A stretch of DNA of 42,963 bases from the NCBI GenBank assembly GCA_964514665.1, contig CAZESH010000005.1, positions 1-42,963 of the forward strand, given 5' to 3'. The notes below the pieces were generated by a model. It did not search any database. It saw only the letters and a list, made by a program, of their open reading frames with translations, and was not told the origin of the DNA. Shown here piece after piece: positions 25,864 through 33,464 of the stretch; within the stretch, counting starts at the first letter, position 1; the number at the start of each line of letters is the position of its first letter. The stretch is from CAZESH01 sp964514665 (GTDB taxonomy: Bacteria; Bacillota; Bacilli; Paenibacillales; KCTC-25726). The position numbers and the translations under genes were made by a program.

Positions 25864-26325
25864 ATGCCGATGCGTTTGCGCTCCGAATTGCCCGATTTTG
25901 CGGGTGTGACCGAGTGGATTAACGGAGAAGTGACGAATGGACAGCTTCAGGGACAGCCGGTTTTGATTCATTTTTGGTCTGTAAGCTGTCATATGTGCAA
26001 GGAAAGCCTGCCGCAAATAAACGAGTGGCGCGAGAAGTACGAAAAGGCGTATAATTTGAAAGTGATCGGCGTACATATGCCGCGTTCGGAAAAGGACTTG
26101 TCGGAGGCTCAAGTAAAGGAAGTCGTCAAAGCCTACAACTTGACCCATCCGATCATGATCGACAATCAGCATGCCGTGACGGAAGCTTTTCAAAACGAAT
26201 ATGTTCCGGCTTATTATTTATTTGACGACAAGCAGCAGCTTCGTCATTTTCAGGCAGGGGAAAAGGGCTTGAAAATGGTGGAACAGAGGCTGAACAAGAT
26301 TCTAGGAGCAAATGACGAAACTTAA
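25864..26325 (+). CDS. TlpA/ResA-like thioredoxin-fold protein
   Basis: 153 residues with a thioredoxin fold: VLIHFWSVSCHMCKESLPQI carries the redox motif CHMC at C42/C45, and the cis-Pro region is EYVPAYYLF. No signal peptide or membrane anchor is visible, so it is probably cytoplasmic, unlike ResA. ATG 25864 is chosen for its spacing from AAGGAG; an in-frame GTG at 25855 overlaps that site. gcvH starts 17 nt after the stop, so the two are probably co-transcribed. Confidence 0.85.
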   Translation: MPMRLRSELPDFAGVTEWINGEVTNGQLQGQPVLIHFWSVSCHMCKESLPQINEWREKYEKAYNLKVIGVHMPRSEKDLSEAQVKEVVKAYNLTHPIMIDNQHAVTEAFQNEYVPAYYLFDDKQQLRHFQAGEKGLKMVEQRLNKILGANDET

Positions 26326-26342
26326 GTTTGGAGGCAGGAATT

Positions 26343-26723
26343 ATGAATGTACCGTCTGATTTGAAGTACAGTGAAGAGCATGAATGGGCGCGTGTGGAAG
26401 GTGGAAAAGTAACCATCGGGATCACGGATTTTGCCCAGTCCGAATTGGGGGATATTGTATTTGTCGAGCTTCCCGAGGTTGGCGACCGCATTGAGCTTGG
26501 CGACCCGTTCGGCAGTGTGGAGTCGGTAAAAACCGTCTCCGAGCTTTATGCGCCGGTTAGCGGCAAGGTGACGGCCGTCAATGAGCAGCTGACGGACGCT
26601 CCGGAAAAAGTCAACGCTTCACCGTATGGGGAAGGCTGGATGATTGTCGTGGAGCTGGAAGACAGCTCTGAGTTGGAGCAATTATGGTCGGCGGACAAAT
26701 ACAAGGAAACTTACGAAGAATAG
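26343..26723 (+). CDS. gcvH: Glycine cleavage system H protein / lipoyl carrier
   Basis: 126-residue lipoyl-carrier protein. The lipoylation site is K63 in FGSVESVKTVSEL, with the typical HEWARVEGGKVTIGITDFAQSELGDIVFVELPEVG start. It shuttles the aminomethyl group in glycine cleavage and in Bacillota also acts as the lipoyl relay for 2-oxoacid dehydrogenases. No gcvT or gcvP is adjacent. The ATG at 26343 has GGAGG upstream. Confidence 0.95.
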   Translation: MNVPSDLKYSEEHEWARVEGGKVTIGITDFAQSELGDIVFVELPEVGDRIELGDPFGSVESVKTVSELYAPVSGKVTAVNEQLTDAPEKVNASPYGEGWMIVVELEDSSELEQLWSADKYKETYEE

Positions 26724-26755
26724 ACGCTCTAAAAAATCATATCCAATCCAGCCGG

Positions 26756-26787
26756 AAACCGCTCTGTCAGCCTGAGCGGTTTTTTTT
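26756..26787 (+). terminator. Rho-independent terminator after gcvH
   Basis: AAACCGCTC and GAGCGGTTT form a 9-bp stem with a 9-nt loop, followed by a T-tract. Confidence 0.9.
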
Positions 26788-26930
26788 CGAGCCTTTTTCA
26801 GTCGCTGCCATTTTTTTTGTATTTCCCAAGCGCTAGTCTTGAGGTATGATAAAACATAACAAAAAAGAGGAATTTGCCACAAAAACAGCGAATACATGTA
26901 AGATATGCATGGGTAAGGAGAGGGTAGACG

Positions 26931-27356
26931 ATGAGTTTTTGCTGCGGTGCAAGCATGATCGGTACGAAAGGTACGCTTAAACATATACGGACTCAAATTC
27001 AAAACGTTCCTCTGTTATTTTGCCCGGTTTGCCATCGGGTGGAGGTCCATCATCTGGTAGAGAACGAATATGAAATTTTGGCTGAATACGCGCATAATGA
27101 CGGTGCGCTTGAAGTGGACTTTCAGGATTATGTTGATTATAGAGAAAACGGCAAGCTGTTCGACAACTGCGTGAATCATGAAAACGAAGAGCCGCACGAT
27201 GTCATTGTCAATCAGATCGATATGGCGCTTGACCTTGTTGGTGTGGCCAAGTTGATCAACGACCAGGAATGGCAAAAGCAGCTGTTCAACCGTCTCAAGG
27301 TGCTCAGCGAACGACGTCACAAGCTGGAGCAAAAAAGAAAAAAAGAATTGCGCTAG
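26931..27356 (+). CDS. Hypothetical protein with two cysteine pairs
   Basis: 141 residues. Cys pairs in SFCCGAS at the N-terminus and FCPVCH at about residues 31-34 could form a zinc ribbon of the YgiT style. The middle is acidic, and the C-terminal ~35 residues are helical and very basic (SERRHKLEQKRKKELR). AAGGAGAGG lies upstream of the ATG, and a terminator follows. No function assigned. Confidence 0.75.
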   Translation: MSFCCGASMIGTKGTLKHIRTQIQNVPLLFCPVCHRVEVHHLVENEYEILAEYAHNDGALEVDFQDYVDYRENGKLFDNCVNHENEEPHDVIVNQIDMALDLVGVAKLINDQEWQKQLFNRLKVLSERRHKLEQKRKKELR

Positions 27357-27418
27357 ATGCAAGGAAGGTTTCGCTCGGCATCGGTGCAGCCTATAAAACT
27401 GTTTTTTCTTTAAGTTGG

Positions 27419-27441
27419 GAGCAGTCTATGACTGCTCTTTT
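27419..27441 (+). terminator. Short-loop terminator-like hairpin
   Basis: GAGCAGTC and GACTGCTC form a perfect 8-bp stem with a TAT loop, followed by TTTT. Confidence 0.7.
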
Positions 27442-28200
27442 GCCGTTTTCGTGCAACCTATATATACTTCCTCTATTTCGTTCACTATTGATTCTAAGTG
27501 CTGCTATCGATCAGCAGGACAGCTCATTCTCACAATGCAATGGAGTTGGTTTTAGAGATATAAATAATGAATGAGTTATAACCGGAAATAGTTTTCGATT
27601 AGAAAATACTGGACTTAATACCTACGAATGAAGGTGGGTATTTTATTCTCCACTTCTTCAGGGCAGAAGGCAACTATCGGCCAGAATGAAAACCAAGCAG
27701 AAACACCGTTTACAGGCGCGTTAGGAAGTCATGTATCTTACGGAGAAATGGGTCTTGGAGGTCGAAAAATTTATGCAAACGTAGGTTCTCCTGAAGAAGT
27801 TATTATAGGTGGTCAAAGTTATTCAGTCGATAAAAGCGGTAATGTTTACAAAAACGGGGCGTTCGTACCTTTAAAGTACATTCCAAGTCCAGTTCTCGAC
27901 CAAGCGAGGTCTGCTAAATCTTCTGTAGGCGTTCCAAGCGCAAATGTTCCAAAACAACCAAGTGTGAGTTTAAACATTGTTCATCCCTCCATCAGCGTAT
28001 TATTTATGGGTTTGCTGTTCTTCAGTCATAAAGCCAAATCAAGTTCCACCTTGACCGCTTCTATCCGGATTATCTTCATATCGCAGACCATACGCCGGAA
28101 TCGACGAATGGTCGAAAGCCCAAACAGAAATCCCCCTCCGGACCTAAGCGAACGTTTTTTTGGATTACACCGCACCTTTCAGCATGAAAACAGCGTCTAA
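27442..28200. other. AT-rich gene debris between two intact genes
   Basis: About 760 bases, more AT-rich than the flanks. Frame + 27628-28200 is open, but its only ATG lies inside a terminator-like hairpin (27617-27642), and the translation changes character near 27970. The stretch GSHVSYGEMGLGGRKIY and SYSVDKSGNVYKNGAFVPL looks like real protein, perhaps the end of a secreted or phage-type protein, whereas the rest looks random. A second tail ending in NTYE lies just before the hairpin in another frame. I read this as fragments of one or more decayed genes; the family is not recognised. Confidence 0.5.
27617..27646 (+). terminator. Terminator-like hairpin inside the debris region
   Basis: AATACCTAC pairs with GTGGGTATT (one G-U) around an 8-nt loop, followed by TTTTATT. 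It probably terminated a gene now lost or fragmented. Confidence 0.55.
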
Positions 28201-28209
28201 TGTTATAAT
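28201..28209 (+). promoter_or_regulatory. Extended -10 element upstream of sigI
   Basis: TGTTATAAT is a perfect TGnTATAAT extended -10. No good -35 lies 17 nt upstream. It could supply basal SigA-dependent sigI expression. Confidence 0.4.
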
Positions 28210-28221
28210 GGGTTGTGTTGT

Positions 28222-28250
28222 ACCCCCGAATATCAATTTTACAATCCGAA
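28222..28250 (+). promoter_or_regulatory. SigI-type autoregulatory promoter
   Basis: ACCCCC at 28222-28227 and CGAA at 28247-28250, separated by 19 nt, match the C-rich -35 and CGAA -10 reported for SigI promoters. It lies directly upstream of sigI, as expected for autoregulation. Confidence 0.7.
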
Positions 28251-28274
28251 AACTATGACTGAGAGGTGGCACGG

Positions 28275-29084
28275 TTGATACTCGTCTTGTTTAAAAAATT
28301 TCTGGGGAAACGCGAGTTTCACCACCACGACCGGGACACTTCGGAGCCAATGGAGGATCGGATCATCAGGATTCAGCAGGGTGATATCCGGCTCCGGAAT
28401 CAATTTATCACGGACTATCAGCCTTACATCGCCAAAGTGACCAGCCGTTTTTGCAAAAGATATATCGATCCCTCCGCCGACGATGAATTCAGCATAGCGC
28501 TGGATGCGTTCAATGAAGCGATCAACAAATTTTCCGCAGACGCCGGCGCATCGTTTTTGAGCTTCTCGGAGACAGTCATACGGCGCAGGCTAATCGATCA
28601 TGTTCGGAAAGAGCAGCGTTTTTCACAGCAAATTCCGTACAGCTCCTTTGAGATCGAAGACGAAGAAGATTCCGTGGTAAATCCTGTCGAAATTCATCAA
28701 GCGATAGAACAATACGAACTGGAAAAAACGATTGATGACCGTCGTTTGGAAATTATCGAATTACAGAGAAAACTAAACGATTTTGGAGTCTCGTTCTCGG
28801 ATTTGGTCGAATTGTCGCCAAAGCATACCGATTCCCGCGACATGATGCTTCGCATCGGCAAGCTGCTTGCGGATGACGGGCAGCTGATGAGTTCGGTTTT
28901 ATCCAAAAAAATGCTGCCGATCAAGGAGCTGCTTGAAAAGACGGAAGTATCGAGAAAGACATTGGAGCGCCATCGTAAATATCTCATTGCAATTGCGCTC
29001 ATACACATAGGACCTTATCCCTATTTAAAGGATTATTTACACATACCCGAAGAAGACGTGGAAGGGAGTGAGAAAAGTGAATAA
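28275..29084 (+). CDS. sigI: RNA polymerase sigma factor SigI
   Basis: 269-residue alternative sigma factor of the SigI group, which in Bacillus responds to heat and cell-wall stress. Family motifs: IQQGDIRLRNQFITDYQPYIAKVTSRFCKRYI (region 2.1), DDEFSIALDAFNEAINKF (region 2.2-2.3), FLSFSETVIRRRLIDHVRKE (region 2.4) and a C-terminal HTH (LLEKTEVSRKTLERHRKYLIAIALI). The TTG at 28275 follows GAGAGGTGG; the GTG at 28266 lies inside that site. The 3' end overlaps the rsgI start by 8 bp, a sign of coupled synthesis with the anti-sigma factor. Confidence 0.94.
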   Translation: MILVLFKKFLGKREFHHHDRDTSEPMEDRIIRIQQGDIRLRNQFITDYQPYIAKVTSRFCKRYIDPSADDEFSIALDAFNEAINKFSADAGASFLSFSETVIRRRLIDHVRKEQRFSQQIPYSSFEIEDEEDSVVNPVEIHQAIEQYELEKTIDDRRLEIIELQRKLNDFGVSFSDLVELSPKHTDSRDMMLRIGKLLADDGQLMSSVLSKKMLPIKELLEKTEVSRKTLERHRKYLIAIALIHIGPYPYLKDYLHIPEEDVEGSEKSE

Positions 29085-30747
29085 AGGCGTCGTTATGCAA
29101 ATGGATCCCAAGCATGTGATTGTGATGACTCCTGACGGGCAGTTTAAAAGAGTCCCCAGACGTCATCGGAATTGCCGTGTTGGAGAAGAGATCGATCTTC
29201 CTTCCGGCAGCCGTTTTTCCTTTTCCGCTCGCGCTTCCAGATATATTTCGATAGCAGCCGCAGCCGTTATTTTGTTTTTCTCGCTTGCCGGTTTGTTTGG
29301 CGGAGGCCAGTCGGCTGCGGCTTACGTCACGCTCGACGTCAATCCAAGTGTGGAAATGGGAATTAATGCCCAGGAAAAGGTGATCGAAGTACAAGGCTTG
29401 AACAAAGACGGCCAAAGAGTCGTTCAATCGCTTCATTATAAGGGAAGACCCTTAAAGGATGTAACCCATGATCTGATTGTCCAGATCATGAATGATAAAT
29501 ATCTGTCTGTCAACGAAACGGATATCGTCATCACCAGCACAGTCGTGAACAGCAGAGCGCATCTGAACGAAACTGCAATCGCCGATTCAGTCAAGCGGCA
29601 GGTAAGCGAAATTATTCAGCAAAATCCTGAAAAAGCGCCGAAAAAGCTGGTGGTCGCCGCCATTCCCGTACCCCAGCAAGTGCGTGATGCGGCCAAGAAG
29701 GAAGGCATTTCAACTGGGAAATTGGCTGTAAAGCTGTTCTCGGAGAACAGCAAGCAGCAGCTGCAAATAGATAACGAGAACAGCCCAGAGCCATCACAAA
29801 CGCCAAGCGCAGGGACTCAACCGAATACAGCGGGCAAGCCAAAGCCTGGCGGCAAGGTGCAAATGAACAGCGGCGGAGATAGCAAGACGGGTCAGCAGAA
29901 GAATGATGCCAAAGAGTCATTAACGATCGGCCAATTGCTGGATCAAATTACGGAAATTCAGAAAAAATCCGCCGATAAGCCGGGAGAATTGAAGAGTCTG
30001 CTGATTGATTGGCTTGATCAACAGCGGAAGCTGGAGGAAAAAAGCAAAATAAAACCGGCTGTTACCGAGCATAAACCGGGTAAAGCTGACGAGCAGAAAC
30101 GTCAAGAACAGGAAAAACAAACAATAAAGCAGCAGATAAAAGAGGAAAGAGACCGAAATAGCAGCGTTCAAAAGAATGATGGCGAAAACGGAAAATCGGT
30201 GAAGCAGCCGCAGATCAAGGACAGCAAGGATCGGCAAAACGGCGATAAAAGCGACACCGAAAAAAGTCTGTTTCCAGCTGTTTTTCCTTTTCCGGATGGA
30301 CAGTTTAATCCGATAGACCATTCGCAAAAGCAGCCTGAGAACACTCCCGGCGTCACAAAGCCGGACAACCAGAAGGAAAAACAGAAAAAAAGATACGAAT
30401 GGTGGAAGCAGCAGGAAAAGCTGAAGGAAGCCCAACAAAAAGCTCAACAGAAAACGCAGCAGGAAGCAGAGCGGAAAGCACAGCAGAGAGAACAACAGAG
30501 GGAACAACAAAAAGAAAAACAGAAAGAACAACAGAAGGCACAACAGGAAGCCCAAAAGGCAGTTCAGCAGGAAAGCCGGAAGGCGGTTCCGAATAACCAA
30601 GATAATCAGCAGCAACAGCAAGAGCAGGACAACGAGAACAGGCAGCAGCAAGAGCAGCCGTCGCCGGACAACGAGACCGAGCAGCGTGACGGGGGGCAAT
30701 ATTCTCCCGTTTCCAACTGGTGGCAAATGCTGTGGGGCAGAAATTAG
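29077..30747 (+). CDS. rsgI: Anti-sigma-I factor RsgI with long disordered extracellular tail
   Basis: 556 residues. The cytoplasmic RsgI N-terminal anti-sigma domain (MNKGVVMQMDPKHVIVMTPDG) is at residues 1 to about 50, and one membrane helix is at about 56-76. The conserved juxtamembrane domain AYVTLDVNPSVEMGINAQEKVIEV follows, with the family Asn-Pro at N89-P90. From about residue 225 the protein is Ser/Pro/Lys/Gln-rich. Residues about 440-520 are nearly all K, Q, E, A and R (QQKAQQ-type repeats), and the end is Trp-rich (NWWQMLWGRN). GTG 29077 has GAAGGGAG at spacing 8. There is no enzymatic or carbohydrate-binding domain, so the tail resembles the disordered B. subtilis type rather than clostridial RsgI sensors. 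Confidence 0.92.
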   Translation: MNKGVVMQMDPKHVIVMTPDGQFKRVPRRHRNCRVGEEIDLPSGSRFSFSARASRYISIAAAAVILFFSLAGLFGGGQSAAAYVTLDVNPSVEMGINAQEKVIEVQGLNKDGQRVVQSLHYKGRPLKDVTHDLIVQIMNDKYLSVNETDIVITSTVVNSRAHLNETAIADSVKRQVSEIIQQNPEKAPKKLVVAAIPVPQQVRDAAKKEGISTGKLAVKLFSENSKQQLQIDNENSPEPSQTPSAGTQPNTAGKPKPGGKVQMNSGGDSKTGQQKNDAKESLTIGQLLDQITEIQKKSADKPGELKSLLIDWLDQQRKLEEKSKIKPAVTEHKPGKADEQKRQEQEKQTIKQQIKEERDRNSSVQKNDGENGKSVKQPQIKDSKDRQNGDKSDTEKSLFPAVFPFPDGQFNPIDHSQKQPENTPGVTKPDNQKEKQKKRYEWWKQQEKLKEAQQKAQQKTQQEAERKAQQREQQREQQKEKQKEQQKAQQEAQKAVQQESRKAVPNNQDNQQQQQEQDNENRQQQEQPSPDNETEQRDGGQYSPVSNWWQMLWGRN

Positions 30748-30755
30748 TCAAACCA

Positions 30756-30787
30756 ACAGGCCGGGGAGAAAACGGTCTGTTTTTTTT
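30756..30787 (+). terminator. Rho-independent terminator after rsgI
   Basis: ACAGGCC pairs with GGTCTGT (one G-U) across an 11-nt loop, followed by a T-tract. Confidence 0.8.
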
Positions 30788-30816
30788 ATATCCTTTACTC
30801 CTTCAGCGCGTTTTTA

Positions 30817-30825
30817 TGCTAAAAT
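30817..30825 (+). promoter_or_regulatory. Candidate extended -10 promoter of the aldo/keto reductase gene
   Basis: TGCTAAAAT fits the TGnTAnAAT extended -10 pattern, about 45 nt upstream of the start. No clear -35 is visible. Confidence 0.35.
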
Positions 30826-30868
30826 ATGAACATTAAGCAAATCATAGAGCAAGAGAGGAGAGGTTTTT

Positions 30869-31885
30869 TTGTTGTACAGAGAATTTGGCAGCACCGGCTT
30901 TAAAGCATCATCGCTTGGGTTCGGCGCAATGAATTTACCGGGCGTCTCCATGGAGCAGTCGCGAGCGGTACTGAATTATGCCTTGGATCACGGCATTAAT
31001 TATATAGATACGGCAGCGGCATACAGAAACAGTGAGGAAATTATCGGAGAATGCATTTCCCATCGCAGACAGGAATATTTTTTGGCGACCAAAACGGGTC
31101 AGCGCGACTACAAAACGGCCAAGGAAGAAATCGAACGCAGCCTGCGGCGAATGAAGACCGACCATATAGACCTGCTGCAAATCCATTATGTCAACTATAC
31201 GGATGAATTTAACAAAGCGATGGCAAGCGAAGGCGCTTATGAAGCTGCGCTTGAGGCAAAGCGGGAAGGCAAGGTGCGGTTTATCGGGATTACCGGACAC
31301 CGGCCGGAAATGCTGGCAAGGTGGATCAGCAACGGGCAGTTCGATCAAGTGCTGTTTCACCTAAGTCTGGTGCAGCCGTTTGCAGCCCGGGACCTGATTC
31401 CCGCCGCCAACCGGATGAAGATGGCGAAAACGGCAATGAAGCCGTTATCAGGCGGCTTTGTCCGTCCAGTGGACAAGGCCATCCGCTATAGCTTCAGCCA
31501 GGACATCGATGTGCTGATTTCCGGCATGACCAGCGTCGACGACGTCAAGGAGAACATAGCCGCGATGGAAGATCAGGTAGAGACGGAAGAGCGCGAGCAA
31601 TTGGAGGCGCTGGCAAGCGAGCTCGGAGCGCATAACTGCCGACGCTGCAACTACTGCACCTGTCCGCTCGGGATCAGCATTCCTGATGTGATGATCTCAA
31701 GCGTCGTCCGCGAAAAGTTCGGACTTCTGCCGCGGGGTCAGGGCTGGTATGACAAAAACAAGGAGAAAATCGTCTCCTGCGCGGATTACGAGCCGTGCCG
31801 CGAAAAACCGCTTTGCGAGGACAAATGCCCCTATCATCTGCCGATGCAGAAGGTGGTCCAGGAAGCGGCGGGATTTTTCAAATAG
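30869..31885 (+). CDS. Aldo/keto reductase with C-terminal ferredoxin-like cysteine motifs
   Basis: 338 residues. The N-terminal AKR barrel has the catalytic pattern (NYIDTAAAYRNSEE with Asp and Tyr, Lys in ATKTG, His in LLQIHYV). The C-terminal ~90 residues carry two Cys groups: CRRCNYCTCPLGISIPD, a [4Fe-4S]-type CxxCxxCxxxP variant, and CADYEPCREKPLCEDKCPYHLPM. This belongs to the Fe-S subgroup of AKRs; substrate unknown. The start is TTG at 30869 or 30872 after GAGAGGAGAGG. The gene is monocistronic with terminators on both sides. Confidence 0.86.
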   Translation: MLYREFGSTGFKASSLGFGAMNLPGVSMEQSRAVLNYALDHGINYIDTAAAYRNSEEIIGECISHRRQEYFLATKTGQRDYKTAKEEIERSLRRMKTDHIDLLQIHYVNYTDEFNKAMASEGAYEAALEAKREGKVRFIGITGHRPEMLARWISNGQFDQVLFHLSLVQPFAARDLIPAANRMKMAKTAMKPLSGGFVRPVDKAIRYSFSQDIDVLISGMTSVDDVKENIAAMEDQVETEEREQLEALASELGAHNCRRCNYCTCPLGISIPDVMISSVVREKFGLLPRGQGWYDKNKEKIVSCADYEPCREKPLCEDKCPYHLPMQKVVQEAAGFFK

Positions 31886-31970
31886 AGTTGAGAAATCGGA
31901 GCAGGCAAACATTGATGAGCGTGTCACTTTTCGAGAAAAAAACGAGGCTGTCACCGAAAAACGCGTAAGC

Positions 31971-32012
31971 AAACAGGAGTCCCTTTATACCAGACGGGAC
32001 TCCTGTTTTTTG
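31971..32012 (+). terminator. Strong Rho-independent terminator after the aldo/keto reductase gene
   Basis: AAACAGGAGTCCC and GGGACTCCTGTTT form a perfect 13-bp stem with a 12-nt loop, followed by T residues. Confidence 0.92.
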
Positions 32013-32148
32013 ATTTGTTTGGAAATTTTTTATATGACAATGGAATCTGGCGGAGGGTTGGCAGATATGCTATTATGAATGAGTTTGAATCGCAACGGAA
32101 TTGGCTATTGAGACTGATTTTTGCTTTTTGAAGGAGAATATATCCGGC

Positions 32149-33453
32149 ATGGATTTGCATGATTTGACCAATCGGCCGAAGCGAAGGCTTTCACCTTTTC
32201 GCAAAGGATTGTGGGCGGGCACGCTTGAAGGAATTCCGGCAATTATCATTTATACGATCCTGGGCGTACCGTTCCTGACCGGGTACTTGCTTTATTTGGG
32301 AGCCAATTCGTTTCAGGTCGGCTTGGTGTTGGCCGTTCCCAATCTGGCCAATGTAATGCAGATCCTGACGGCGTTTTCGATGCAGAAGATGAAAAGCCGC
32401 AAATGGATGCTGCTGATGTTCGGCGGAGTGCACCGCGTGTTCTGGACATTGACCGGCGTGATTCCTTTTGCCTTTCCTCATCAGTGGTGGATGCCGATTT
32501 ATTTGCTTTTGTATACGATCGCTTTTATCAGCAACTCGATGGGCTCCGTGATTTGGAGCTCGCTGATCAGCGATATGGTGCCGGCAAGAGTACGGGGCAG
32601 ATATTTTGGAATTCGCAATACGATTCTTTGGGCTGTCGGCAGTCTGGCGATGTTGATCGGCGGACAAATCCTGAATTTATATCCGGGCGGAAAAGGCTTT
32701 TTGATCATTTTCATTTGGGCCGCTGTTCTTTCCATGATCAATATTGCTTTGTATGCCGGTTATCCGAACATCGAAATGGAAAAATCGTTAGAAATCAATC
32801 GCATCAGCTTGTTTCTAAAGCCATTCAGGGACAGAGGCTTTTTGCAGGCGATGCTGTTCGTTTCCATCTGGCTGTTTCTGCAGGGCATTGCTGTGCCGTT
32901 TTACAGTTATGTGATGCTGGATATCATGAAAATCAATTATACATGGGTCAGCATTGCTACCATAACGCAGAATATCGTAATGATGATCAGCTATTATGTG
33001 TGGGGGAATTTAAACACGAGATATCCGACCCGACTGCTGTTGATGTGGACCTTTCCGATCATCGCCCTTTCGTGTTTGCTGTGGCCGGCGGTGTATGTGA
33101 TTCCTTATGCGGCAGCGCTGCTCATCATTCATGCCATGCTGGGGTTGGGTCTCGGCGGCTACAATTTACTTGTGTTTAATTTCACGATCGGTGACACACC
33201 GAGAGCGGACCGTCCGATGTTTATCGCCGTGTTCTCGGCCATAACCGGGCTGGCCGGATTTATCGGGCCGCTGGTCGGCGGAGCGCTCTACAAATGGACG
33301 ACGCATGCGCCGCTATGGGTCCAAACGATCGGTATTCAAACCGCAGCAGGCTTGGTGCTGATTGTGATTGCCGCGTTTTGGGGACCGTTGGTGTTCTTGG
33401 GTTTGAAAAATCGGCGGCTGTTGAAAGAAGAAAAATCGGCAACGCTAATTTGA
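32149..33453 (+). CDS. Major facilitator superfamily transporter
   Basis: 434 residues with about 12 hydrophobic helices. The N-terminal half shows GLWAGTLEGIPAIIIYTILGVPFLTGYLLYLGA, and the loop after helix 2 reads SMQKMKSRKWMLL, a variant of the MFS motif A region. ARVRGRYFGIRNTI is typical of the loop after TM4. Substrate cannot be told. The ATG at 32149 lies 12 nt after AAGGAG, a slightly long spacing; the open frame continues to 32101 without a better start. It converges on the diguanylate cyclase gene with only 11 nt between. Confidence 0.85.
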   Translation: MDLHDLTNRPKRRLSPFRKGLWAGTLEGIPAIIIYTILGVPFLTGYLLYLGANSFQVGLVLAVPNLANVMQILTAFSMQKMKSRKWMLLMFGGVHRVFWTLTGVIPFAFPHQWWMPIYLLLYTIAFISNSMGSVIWSSLISDMVPARVRGRYFGIRNTILWAVGSLAMLIGGQILNLYPGGKGFLIIFIWAAVLSMINIALYAGYPNIEMEKSLEINRISLFLKPFRDRGFLQAMLFVSIWLFLQGIAVPFYSYVMLDIMKINYTWVSIATITQNIVMMISYYVWGNLNTRYPTRLLLMWTFPIIALSCLLWPAVYVIPYAAALLIIHAMLGLGLGGYNLLVFNFTIGDTPRADRPMFIAVFSAITGLAGFIGPLVGGALYKWTTHAPLWVQTIGIQTAAGLVLIVIAAFWGPLVFLGLKNRRLLKEEKSATLI

Positions 33454-33464
33454 AAAATAAGGTG

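Noticed and set aside
28030..28120. Reverse-strand peptide (EAVKVELDLAL region) reminiscent of the C-terminus of an IS transposase
   Set aside because: Too short, broken by stops, and no inverted repeats or rest of a transposase can be found.
29920..30726. Reverse-strand leucine-rich open frame opposite the rsgI tail
   Set aside because: It is the complement of the Lys/Gln/Glu codon repeats, which gives poly-Leu/Phe by default.
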